From: Candidatus Shapirobacteria bacterium CG09_land_8_20_14_0_10_38_17 | GTDB lineage: Bacteria; Patescibacteriota; Microgenomatia; 0-14-0-10-38-17 | NCBI GenBank assembly: GCA_002774085.1 | Contig: PEZH01000002.1 | Location: 1 to 10,802 of the forward strand | Reading direction: 5' to 3' | DNA length: 10,802 nt | Shown: positions 1 through 5,251 of the stretch, one piece after another | Layout: the number at the start of each line of letters is the position of its first letter | Numbering within the stretch: position 1 is the stretch's first letter | Translations under genes and position numbers: made by a program | Notes under the pieces: generated by a model | What the model was told of the DNA's origin: nothing | Databases searched by the model: none | The model's input: the letters and a program-made list of their open reading frames with translations, nothing else

Positions 1-202
1 TTTTACTAATTGGTCGTGTCTCCCGAATTTTCACCGTCCTGTTTATTGCCACTCCCTTTTCATCATGAACCAAATATTTCTTACGCCGCCGCATTACCTT
101 ACCATACTTAGGATAACGATAAACAGTCTCCACTAAAACGGTTAATGTTTTAGGGCTTTTAGCGGCGATTACTTTTCCGGTTAAAATTTTTCCTTTAGTC
201 AT
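1..202 (-). CDS. rpsQ: 30S ribosomal protein uS17 (partial, 3' end outside window)
   Basis: uS17 is a primary 16S rRNA-binding protein of the small subunit with an OB-fold. I translated 67 codons from the ATG at 202-200. The product begins MTKGKILTGKVIAAKSPKTL and carries the family signatures: a GKV start strand, a YPKYGK segment, a basic RRRKKYLVHDE stretch, and the terminal strand ending ETRPISK. The family normally has 80 to 90 residues, so about 15 are missing beyond position 1. The start overlaps the rpmC stop as ATGA (199-202), which suggests coupled translation, and AAAGGG four bases upstream of the ATG is a weak ribosome binding site. The loop before the last strand reads AINRTVKI where many homologues have a VGD-type motif. 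Confidence 0.95.
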   Translation of the reverse strand, partial: MTKGKILTGKVIAAKSPKTLTVLVETVYRYPKYGKVMRRRKKYLVHDEKGVAINRTVKIRETRPISK

Positions 203-396
203 AATTCCCTTTCACGAATTCTTGTTTTAATAAAAGCAATCTTATCACGATTTTTAGCAACCATCTTTACGTCTTTTAATTTCCCCAACCTCTTATCAAC
301 CACTATTGGAGTTAATTCTGAGATTTCTTTTTCTAACTCCTTTAATAATCCTGCTTTATTTAACTGGTTCAGTTTCTCTTTGTCCTTTTGTTTCAT
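199..396 (-). CDS. rpmC: 50S ribosomal protein uL29
   Basis: uL29 is a small helical-hairpin protein near the peptide exit on the large subunit, where it neighbours uL23. The 65-residue product has the usual size and layout: a charged N-terminal helix (KEKLNQLNKAGLLKELEKE), a turn, and a C-terminal helix with the recognisable LKDVKMVAKNRDKIAFIKT pattern of K/R and I/A positions. It starts 11 bp after the rplP stop, and its TGA overlaps the rpsQ ATG by four bases. GGGAG lies about 16 nt upstream of the ATG, too far for a standard Shine-Dalgarno. Position between rplP and rpsQ is canonical for the S10 operon and supports the call. Confidence 0.95.
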   Translation of the reverse strand: MKQKDKEKLNQLNKAGLLKELEKEISELTPIVVDKRLGKLKDVKMVAKNRDKIAFIKTRIREREL

Positions 397-407
397 ATCG
401 ATTTTCT

Positions 408-812
408 TTATTCTCCCACTATTTTTGTTTTAAAAGGCAACTTACTACCGGCCAAATGCAGAGCTTCTTTAGCCAGGCTTTCTGGTAACCCCCCCACTTC
501 AAAAATAATCCTTCCCGGTAAAATAACCGCCACATGACCAAGAACTTCACCCTTACCGCCTCCCATAGTGACGCCTAAAGGCTTACTGGTAATCGGTTGA
601 TTATGAATTACCCTTATCCACACCTTGCCTTCACGTTTAGTTTTATGAACAATTGCCTGTCTAGCTGCCTCTAATTGTTGCTCAGTTAGCCAACTGCGAC
701 CCATTGCTTTTAATCCAAAATCACCAAAAGCCAACCGATAACCACGGGTTGCTATTCCCCTCATCTTCCCCCGAAATTGCTTCCGATATTTTTCTTTTTT
801 AGGAACAACCAT
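408..812 (-). CDS. rplP: 50S ribosomal protein uL16
   Basis: uL16 sits at the base of the central protuberance and helps place the A-site tRNA near the peptidyl-transferase centre. The 134-residue product is full length (E. coli 136). Signatures: PKKEKYRKQFRGKMRG near the N-terminus, FGDFGLKAMGRSWLTEQQLEAAR at 29-51, the KVWIRV strand at 63-68, and the PITSKPLG plus MGGGKG loop at 73-88. Within that loop T82 aligns with E. coli Arg81, the residue hydroxylated there, and the following K is replaced by G. The upstream spacer of 356 bp is repeat DNA. No usable Shine-Dalgarno is visible: AGGA lies only one base from the ATG. Confidence 0.97.
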   Translation of the reverse strand: MVVPKKEKYRKQFRGKMRGIATRGYRLAFGDFGLKAMGRSWLTEQQLEAARQAIVHKTKREGKVWIRVIHNQPITSKPLGVTMGGGKGEVLGHVAVILPGRIIFEVGGLPESLAKEALHLAGSKLPFKTKIVGE

Positions 813-921
813 ATCCTATTAATCTAATTTTTAATTTTTAGTCTCTAATTTTTTACTGTCATCTTGACTTACTAATACTATCATTCTTCCGCCAGCCGGT
901 AGGCCAGAATCGTCTTCTCAC

Positions 922-1055
922 CGTCATTCTGGCTTGCTCTAGCCCTGTATCGAATGGTACAGGGTCCAGAATCAGATTCTGGAGTCGCCGCCACAGTTGG
1001 CGGCTCCCCAGAATGACGACTTTAACAATGTAGCAATGTAACAATGTAACAATGT
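922..1055. repeat. Composite palindromic repeat, copy R1
   Basis: Outer arms cgtcattctgg (922-932) and ccagaatgacg (1008-1018) are perfectly complementary. Inside are three smaller hairpins: ccctgta/tacaggg (943-949, 958-964), tccagaat/attctgga (965-983) and gccgcca/tggcggc (987-993, 998-1004), giving a cloverleaf-like fold. It is followed by four 8-bp tandem units of aacaatgt type (1024-1055). The first 51 bp (923-973) are identical to copy R2. The same hairpin-then-8-mer-then-7-mer order occurs in other spacers. No transposase is present, so this is a non-autonomous element. Confidence 0.9.
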
Positions 1056-1092
1056 TTCTTTCTTTTTGTTTTTTTCTTTAACTTTTAACTTT

Positions 1093-1155
1093 GCCCTAGT
1101 ACCACGTTGGGTACAGGGCAACCCTGAACCGAACTCTTGTTCTGGTTCACGGGTT
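1093..1155. repeat. Pair of adjacent hairpins downstream of rpsC
   Basis: Two inverted repeats lie side by side: gccct...agggc with inner gtac/gtac (1093-1119), and aaccctgaacc...ggttcacgggtt (1120-1155). Neither is followed by a T-tract on the minus strand, so they do not look like terminators. They resemble the ccctgta/tacaggg inner hairpin of copy R1 and the hairpin at 5169-5193, and are probably fragments of the same repeat family. Confidence 0.6.
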
Positions 1156-1168
1156 GGACTTTTGACTT

Positions 1169-1807
1169 TTAACTTTCTTTATGTATCCACACCTTCACTC
1201 CTACATATCCTTTCCTCGTTAGTGCCGGCACATAAGCATAATCAATGTCAGCTCTAATCGTGCTAGTAGGGACTTTACCAACGACAAACTTTTCCTGACG
1301 GGAAATTTTTACCCCATCAATCCTCCCCGCCAGCCTAATTTTAACTCCCAAAGCGCCGGCACTCATCACTCTCTCTAACTCTTTTCTCATCACTCGCCGG
1401 TGAGGCATACGCCGCTCCAACTGATTAGCAACTCTTTCCGCCACAAACCTAGCCTCGATATCAGGATTTTTAACCTCTTCTATTTTAATCTCTAAATTCT
1501 TTTCCGGTGCCTCTATAGAAATCCGTTGATAAAGTTCATTTTTCAACAATTCTAAACCTTTCCCTCCCCGACCAATTACTACTCCCGGACGACTGGCAAA
1601 AAGAGTAATTTTCATTCTATTAAACAATCGCTCGATACTAATACCAACAATACCCGCTACCTGTAAACGTTTCCGTAAAAATTGTCTCAATTTTACATCT
1701 TCCAAAAGAAAATTCTTATATTGCTTTTTGTCGCCAACTGCCCACAAAGACTGCCAATCATTATGAATCCCTAATCGGTAAATAATAGGATTAACTTTTT
1801 GACCCAT
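1169..1807 (-). CDS. rpsC: 30S ribosomal protein uS3
   Basis: uS3 lies at the mRNA entry channel of the small subunit and contributes to mRNA unwinding. The 212-residue product opens with the family signature MGQKVNPIIYRLGI. A type II KH domain follows, with its GXXG loop at residues 79-82 (VVIGRGGKG), then the C-terminal domain with QLERRMPHRRVMRKELERVM and the conserved RADIDY and GVKVWI segments. E. coli uS3 has 233 residues; the difference is the dispensable basic C-terminal tail. The stop codon falls inside a 7-mer repeat array (1156-1177), so the last residues (KES) are repeat-derived or repeat-adjacent. The upstream region (ATTAATTATTATATT then ATG) has no Shine-Dalgarno. Confidence 0.97.
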   Translation of the reverse strand: MGQKVNPIIYRLGIHNDWQSLWAVGDKKQYKNFLLEDVKLRQFLRKRLQVAGIVGISIERLFNRMKITLFASRPGVVIGRGGKGLELLKNELYQRISIEAPEKNLEIKIEEVKNPDIEARFVAERVANQLERRMPHRRVMRKELERVMSAGALGVKIRLAGRIDGVKISRQEKFVVGKVPTSTIRADIDYAYVPALTRKGYVGVKVWIHKES

Positions 1808-1855
1808 AATATAATAATTAATTCTTAATCAATTTCTAATTTCTAAATTCTAAGC

Positions 1856-1934
1856 TCCAAATAATATCTAAGTTCGAAATCATAAATTCTAAACTGTTTA
1901 GTATTTCGTGCTTAGAATTTCGAATTTATTTGGA
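1856..1934. repeat. Long imperfect palindrome in the rplV-rpsC spacer
   Basis: The arms tccaaata (from 1856) and tatttgga (to 1934) enclose an imperfect inverted repeat built from ttctaa/ttagaa and ttcgaa words, centred near position 1896. Flanking copies of attctaaa and tttagaat continue the pattern on both sides. The sequence is very A+T-rich, unlike the GC-rich palindromes in neighbouring spacers. It has no T-tract following a stable stem, so I do not call it a terminator. Confidence 0.6.
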
Positions 1935-1981
1935 ACTTCGATATTCGTATTTAGAATTTTCTTTAAATGTATTTTTATTTA

Positions 1982-2332
1982 TTATTTATTCTTTCTTTCC
2001 TCCAATATTACTTTCACATGGCTTGTCCTTTTCCTAATAATTCCTCGGTTAAACCGAGCCCCATGTGACTTATCCATTCTCTTGACTCTCGGACCCTCAT
2101 CAACTAAAAGCTGATTAACCACCAAATTTTCCTCTTTAAGATTTAGATTATTCACCGCATTAGCTGATGCCGAATAAATCAATTTTTTTAAAAAATATGC
2201 CCCTTTTTTGGGAATATTTTCCAATAAGACCAAGCTCTCACCCATTGATTTTCCCCGTATCAAATCAGCTACTAAACGTACTTTTCTTGGTGAAATCGGC
2301 AAATATTTTGCTTCAGCTTTAACTTGCACCAT
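1982..2332 (-). CDS. rplV: 50S ribosomal protein uL22
   Basis: uL22 has a globular domain on the subunit surface and a long beta-hairpin lining the peptide exit tunnel. The 116-residue product shows the family features in order: KYLPISPRKVRLVADLIRGK near the start, the SASANAVNN helix, and the hairpin with RVKRMDKSHGARFNRG followed by the strand THVKVILEE-like SHVKVILEE. Length is normal (E. coli 110). It is separated from rpsC by 174 bp and from rpsS by 337 bp, both unusually wide. No Shine-Dalgarno precedes the ATG; instead there is an A+T-rich block shared with the rpsS upstream region. Confidence 0.96.
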   Translation of the reverse strand: MVQVKAEAKYLPISPRKVRLVADLIRGKSMGESLVLLENIPKKGAYFLKKLIYSASANAVNNLNLKEENLVVNQLLVDEGPRVKRMDKSHGARFNRGIIRKRTSHVKVILEERKNK

Positions 2333-2336
2333 TTGA

Positions 2337-2359
2337 TTTTAAATTTATAATTTTATTAA
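2337..2359 (-). promoter_or_regulatory. A+T-rich block upstream of rplV start, shared with rpsS
   Basis: On the minus strand this reads as a TTAATA/AATTATAAATTTAAAA block a few bases upstream of the rplV ATG. An almost identical copy (2951-2972) lies just upstream of the rpsS ATG; the two differ by one or two bases. Neither gene has a Shine-Dalgarno. An unstructured A+T-rich initiation region is one reading; shared descent from low-complexity repeat DNA is the other. Confidence 0.4.
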
Positions 2360-2371
2360 ATCTTAGTTTTC

Positions 2372-2413
2372 CTTTTAACTTTTAACTTTTGACTTTTGAC
2401 TTTGGACTTTTAA
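2372..2413. repeat. 7-bp tandem array, six units
   Basis: Six contiguous heptamers: cttttaa, cttttaa, cttttga, cttttga, ctttgga, cttttaa. The variants differ only at positions 5 and 6 of the unit. The same heptamer family appears at about 1078-1091, 1156-1177, 2581-2615, 3174-3200 and, in reverse complement, 10571-10597. Confidence 0.9.
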
Positions 2414-2425
2414 TTATCTTATCTT

Positions 2426-2615
2426 GTCATTCTGGCTTGCTCTAGCCCTGTATCGAATGGTACAGGGTCCAGAATCTATCCCTAAATGATTCTGGATGCT
2501 CCGTCAACCGACGGATTACCAGAATGACGACTTTAACAATGTAGCAATGTAACAATGCAACAATGTAACAATGTATTTTACTTTTAACTTTTAACTTTGG
2601 ACTTTGGACTTTAAA
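2426..2615. repeat. Composite palindromic repeat, copy R2, with 8-mer and 7-mer arrays
   Basis: The outer arms gtcattctgg (2426-2435) and ccagaatgac (2519-2528) pair perfectly. The first 51 bp (2426-2476) are identical to copy R1. The inner hairpin nearest the right arm is tccgtc/gacgga (2500-2515). Five 8-mers of aacaatgt type follow (2535-2574), then five 7-mers (2581-2615). This is the most complete example of the hairpin, 8-mer, 7-mer order. Confidence 0.9.
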
Positions 2616-2669
2616 CTATTTTGTTTTGAGCTTCAGTTTTGAGTTTTGCGATTTGCGCGTATTCTAATT

Positions 2670-2942
2670 TTAGGTTTTCTCCATTGTTTTCTTTACCATT
2701 CGGCCATGTCCCCTAAACGTTCTGGTAGGAGAAAATTCTCCTAATCGATAACCCACCATATCTTCAGTAACAAAAACCTCGATAAAATTACGACCATTAT
2801 GAACCGCAAAGCGATGCCCTACAAACTGGGGAGGAATTTGACAAGATCTCAGCCAAGTTTTAATCGGCTCTTTATCCCCACGTTTAAGCTTCTTTAAAAG
2901 CCGCTCATCAACATATGGCCCTTTTTTAGCAGAACGCGACAT
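2670..2942 (-). CDS. rpsS: 30S ribosomal protein uS19
   Basis: uS19 binds the head of the small subunit with uS13, near the A-site tRNA. The 90-residue product starts [19 protein letters not shown] and contains the diagnostic [31 protein letters not shown] stretch (about 45-75) ending in FRGHGR. A few residues are missing between the first helix and KTW relative to E. coli, as is common among homologues. It sits between rplB and rplV as expected, but with spacers of 255 and 337 bp. No Shine-Dalgarno is visible before the ATG. Confidence 0.97.
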   Translation of the reverse strand: MSRSAKKGPYVDERLLKKLKRGDKEPIKTWLRSCQIPPQFVGHRFAVHNGRNFIEVFVTEDMVGYRLGEFSPTRTFRGHGRMVKKTMEKT

Positions 2943-2950
2943 CTTATTAG

Positions 2951-2972
2951 TTTTAAATTTATAATTTATTAA
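2951..2972 (-). promoter_or_regulatory. A+T-rich block upstream of rpsS start
   Basis: This is the second copy of the block described upstream of rplV (ttttaaatttataatt followed by tattaa on the plus strand). It ends about 8 bases before the rpsS ATG. The matching placement relative to two different genes is what makes it worth recording. Confidence 0.4.
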
Positions 2973-2981
2973 TGCCTGATG

Positions 2982-3044
2982 TTTGAATTGTTTGAATCGC
3001 TTGAGACGCTTGAATCGTTTAATTTTTACTTTACTTTACTTTAC
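2982..3044. repeat. 9-bp tandem array and pentamer array
   Basis: Four 9-bp units, tttgaattg, tttgaatcg, cttgagacg and cttgaatcg, run from 2982 to 3017. They are followed by a tttac-type pentamer run (about 3024-3044). Both differ in period from the 8-mer and 7-mer arrays elsewhere in the window. Confidence 0.75.
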
Positions 3045-3046
3045 CT

Positions 3047-3200
3047 GTCATTCTGGTCCGCCAGCCGGCGGATTACCAGCCAGCCTCGCCGGCTATAGGC
3101 GGGCCAGCCTCGCCGGCTAGGCGGGAATAACGGCGATGATTTAGCAATGTAGCAATGTAACAATTTAACAATGTTCTTTTGGACTTTTGACTTTTAATTA
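3047..3200. repeat. Composite palindromic repeat, copy R3
   Basis: Begins with gtcattctgg (3047-3056) followed by the near-perfect palindrome tccgccagccggcgga (3057-3072). A tandem duplication of about 22-24 bp (3080-3103 and 3104-3125, core ccagcctcgccggcta) is unique to this copy. The right arm is degenerate. Then come four 8-mers (3143-3174) and a 7-mer run that stops within bases of the rplB stop codon. Confidence 0.8.
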
Positions 3201-3947
3201 TTTCTTCCTTCTTCTTATTATGTCCTTATTACTATACTTTTCCTTTTTTCTCGTTTTCTTCCCTAAAGTTTTCTTACCCCAAGGTGTTTTTGGTGAAGGC
3301 ATACCAATGCCTGATTTGCCTTCCCCACCGCCATGAGGATGAGATCTGGGATCTTGAGCAACACCACGCACTGTTGGCCTAATACCGCGGTGACGTTTTT
3401 GCCCCGCCTTATAAAGCTTCTTCAAACGATATTCTACATTACCTATCTGACCAATGGTAGCCATACAATCTAAGGAAATTTTGCGCAATTCACCCGACGG
3501 TAACTTTACTTGAGCCACTTTATCTTCCTTAGCAATAATCACCGCCATTGTCCCCGCTCCCCGTACTAATTGTCCTCCCTTCCCTGCCCGCAGCTCAATA
3601 TTATGAACAGGCATACCAATGGGAATATTCCTCAAAAGGGTAGCATTGCCTTCTTTTAAAGAAACATCCTTTCCCGATACCACCACATCTCTTTTTTTAA
3701 GTCCTTTGGTAGCTAAAATATAACGACGCTCGCCATCAGGATAAAGCACCAAAGCAATATTGGCGCTACGAAGAGGATCGTATTCAATCGCCTCAACATA
3801 ACCGGCTATATTAAGCTTATTTCGTTTCCAATCAATAAGGCGCAAGCGTTTTTTCTCACCACCGCCTTGGTGACGAACAGTAACTCTACCGCCACCTCGG
3901 CCGACTCGCCGATTCATTGCTCTAGTTAATTTTTTTCTTAAATCCAT
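3198..3947 (-). CDS. rplB: 50S ribosomal protein uL2, N-terminally short
   Basis: uL2 is a core 23S rRNA-binding protein needed for subunit association and peptidyl-transferase activity. The 249 residues include [11 protein letters not shown] (20-30), [12 protein letters not shown], the [13 protein letters not shown] core and HPHGGGEG (203-210), ending in RRRKK. E. coli uL2 has 273 residues. Its conserved His229 aligns with H205 here, so 24 N-terminal residues are missing. No upstream extension is possible: in this frame a TAG lies eight codons before the ATG and no ATG, GTG or TTG intervenes. The gene starts 4 bp after the rplW stop, the tightest ordinary spacing in this part of the cluster. 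A 7-mer array begins about 3 nt after the stop. Confidence 0.96.
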   Translation of the reverse strand: MDLRKKLTRAMNRRVGRGGGRVTVRHQGGGEKKRLRLIDWKRNKLNIAGYVEAIEYDPLRSANIALVLYPDGERRYILATKGLKKRDVVVSGKDVSLKEGNATLLRNIPIGMPVHNIELRAGKGGQLVRGAGTMAVIIAKEDKVAQVKLPSGELRKISLDCMATIGQIGNVEYRLKKLYKAGQKRHRGIRPTVRGVAQDPRSHPHGGGEGKSGIGMPSPKTPWGKKTLGKKTRKKEKYSNKDIIRRRKK

Positions 3948-3951
3948 AATA

Positions 3952-4254
3952 TTATTTACTTTTTTCTAAAGACTCATAAAAATCAAGCTTCTGCCCCTTT
4001 TTAAGCTCCACAATTGCCTTTTTAAAATTCGCAGTTTTTATCTTCCGCCGCCTACCTGACGACCAACGCTCTTCGCCTTTAATTTTTATTGTCCAAACTT
4101 TAATCGGCTCCACTTTCAAAAACCGTCTTACTGCTTCTTTAATTTGCCCTTTATTAGCTTTCTGATCTACTATTAAGGTATAGCGATTTTCCTGCGCCTT
4201 ACTCATCGCCTTTTCAGTAATTAATGGTTTTTTAATAATCATTTTTAAGTCCAT
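3952..4254 (-). CDS. rplW: 50S ribosomal protein uL23
   Basis: uL23 lies at the exit of the peptide tunnel and is the docking point for trigger factor and SRP. The product has 100 residues from the ATG at 4254: [17 protein letters not shown], the strand [19 protein letters not shown], then the flexible loop and [10 protein letters not shown]. Length and order match the family. A TTG four codons upstream (4266) is an alternative start, but the ATG puts [10 protein letters not shown] at the usual distance from the N-terminus. A 214-227 bp repeat-filled spacer separates it from rplD, and only 4 bp separate it from rplB. Confidence 0.95.
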   Translation of the reverse strand: MDLKMIIKKPLITEKAMSKAQENRYTLIVDQKANKGQIKEAVRRFLKVEPIKVWTIKIKGEERWSSGRRRKIKTANFKKAIVELKKGQKLDFYESLEKSK

Positions 4255-4298
4255 AACACGTTTCAATTTTCAATTATCAATTTACAATTTTCAAACCC

Positions 4299-4443
4299 CG
4301 TCATCCTGAGTCCGTCAACCGACGGACGAAGGATCCCGTTTGGAAGCAAGGTTACCTCTTTCCTACGGGATTCTTCCCCCGCCGATGAGGCGGGGTCAGA
4401 ATGACGACTTTAGCAATTTAACAATGTAACAATGTAACAATTG
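4299..4443. repeat. Composite palindromic repeat, copy R4a, with 8-mer array
   Basis: Outer arms are cgtcatcctga (4299) and tcagaatgacg (to 4406), a variant of the gtcattctgg family. Inner hairpins: tccgtc/gacgga (4311-4326), gaaggatcccgt/acgggattcttc (4328-4339, 4365-4376) and the perfect ccccgcc/ggcgggg (4377-4383, 4389-4395). Four 8-mers follow (4412-4443). The 7-mer array is absent here, and a second palindrome (R4b) starts 8 bp later. Confidence 0.85.
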
Positions 4444-4450
4444 TTTTATT

Positions 4451-4516
4451 CGTCATTCTGGCTTGTCCAGAATCCATCCCTTAGACGATTCTGGATGCTC
4501 CGCCAGCTGGCGGATT
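4451..4516. repeat. Palindromic repeat copy R4b, overlapping the rplD 3' end
   Basis: Starts cgtcattctgg (4451-4461), contains a tccagaat/attctgga-type hairpin and ends with the perfect palindrome tccgccagctggcgga (about 4500-4515). The same 16-bp palindrome occurs at 6557-6572 and 10687-10702. The rplD stop (4481-4483) and its last 11 codons lie inside this copy. Confidence 0.85.
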
Positions 4517-5137
4517 AAACTTTGAGCTCAATTGTTTGAGGCTTTCTTTAGTAAAAATTAATATCCCACCGTTTAAGACCTGGTAAGAATTAATCGTCAA
4601 AACGCTGGCTAAACTTATCGTCGGGATATTTCTAAAAGCTAAAACTGCTTTTTTATCTTTTTCTCCTAAGTAAAGAATTGCCCTTTCGGTTTTTAAGTCT
4701 AATTTATCCAGAACTTTGTTAGCTTCTTTAGTCTTCTGTTTTAAGCCTTTAAAATCGTTAATCACCAAGATTTGTTTATCAGCAGCCTTAGCCGACAAAG
4801 CCGATTTTAAAGCGAGCTGTTTCATCTTCTTGGGCAAAGACAAGCGACGATTTATACCTTTAGGCGGATGAGCTTTCCCACCGCCGACAAAAATAGGGGC
4901 TTTATTGTCGCCGTGACGAGCACCGCCCGTCCCTTTCTGACGGTAAATTTTCCGGTTTGATCCTTTTACTTGCGCGCGAGTCTTCGCTCTTGCTCGAGCG
5001 TCTCGCTGATTGGCTAAATAAACCCGAACCGCTTGAGATAAGAGAGGCTTGTTTATTTTTGTCTCAAAAATCTCTTTGGGAAGAGTTACTTTCCCTTCTT
5101 TCTCGCCCTTAATGTTATAAAGATCAACTTTGAACAT
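4481..5137 (-). CDS. rplD: 50S ribosomal protein uL4 with repeat-encoded C-terminal tail
   Basis: uL4 binds 23S rRNA and extends a loop into the exit tunnel; in E. coli it also represses its own operon. The 218 residues start MFKVDLYNIKGEKEG. The tunnel loop is clear (RAQVKGSNRKIYRQKGTGGARHGDNKAP), followed by KMKQLALKSALS and a Rossmann-like C-terminal half (QILVINDF, RAILYL, LIFTKESLKQL). A start 23 codons upstream (5206) is open but would add a cysteine-rich hairpin-encoded stretch with no family counterpart, so the ATG at 5137 is chosen. The last 11 residues (NPPAGGASRIV) are translated from palindromic repeat R4b, beyond where homologues end. No clear Shine-Dalgarno. Confidence 0.95.
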   Translation of the reverse strand: MFKVDLYNIKGEKEGKVTLPKEIFETKINKPLLSQAVRVYLANQRDARARAKTRAQVKGSNRKIYRQKGTGGARHGDNKAPIFVGGGKAHPPKGINRRLSLPKKMKQLALKSALSAKAADKQILVINDFKGLKQKTKEANKVLDKLDLKTERAILYLGEKDKKAVLAFRNIPTISLASVLTINSYQVLNGGILIFTKESLKQLSSKFNPPAGGASRIV

Positions 5138-5168
5138 CTTAAAAATATGAAACAAATAATTTCTACAA

Positions 5169-5193
5169 GCCCCGCACCAGAACGGTGCAGGGC
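5169..5193. repeat. Hairpin in the rplC-rplD spacer
   Basis: gccccgcaccagaac followed by ggtgcagggc forms gcacc/ggtgc (5174-5178, 5184-5188), extended by gccc/gggc around one mismatch. It lies 32 bp upstream of the rplD ATG and has no T-tract. It resembles the gccct/agggc hairpin at 1093-1119. Confidence 0.6.
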
Positions 5194-5251
5194 GAGTCAT
5201 TTCCATTAATTCTTATAATTTCTAATATCTATTTTTAACTTTGAGTTTCAA

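Larger units (their letters stand above)
813..1168. other. rpsC-rplP spacer, repeat-filled
   Basis: This 356-bp spacer holds no gene. From low to high coordinates it contains an A+T-rich stretch upstream of rplP, a partial palindrome fragment (889-909), the large composite repeat (922-1055), a 7-mer run (about 1078-1091), two further hairpins (gccct/agggc at 1093-1119, and aaccc/gggtt at 1120-1155), and a second 7-mer run reaching into the end of rpsC. I see no convincing promoter or terminator for rplP, so it is probably read through from rpsC. Confidence 0.7.
2333..2669. other. rpsS-rplV spacer, repeat-filled
   Basis: The 337 bp contain no gene. In order of rising coordinate: the A+T-rich start-proximal block (2337-2359), six perfect 7-mers (2372-2413), composite palindrome R2 (2426-2528), five 8-mers (2535-2574), five more 7-mers (2581-2615), and A+T-rich sequence leading to the end of rpsS. 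No promoter or terminator stands out. Confidence 0.7.

Noticed and set aside
922..1018. Composite palindrome as a transcription terminator
   Set aside because: The stem is stable but no T-tract follows on the minus strand, and rplP downstream has no promoter of its own that I can see.
859..1044. 61-residue minus-strand reading frame
   Set aside because: It runs entirely through palindromic repeat R1 and its 8-mer array and matches no family I recognise; the open frame is a by-product of the repeat.
2372..2615. CRISPR-like appearance of regularly repeated short units
   Set aside because: The 7-mer and 8-mer units are contiguous with no unique spacers, and no cas gene is present.
5138..5206. 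23-residue N-terminal extension of uL4
   Set aside because: It is encoded by spacer DNA with a hairpin, contains a cysteine-rich stretch absent from the family, and MFKVDLYNIKG is the normal start.
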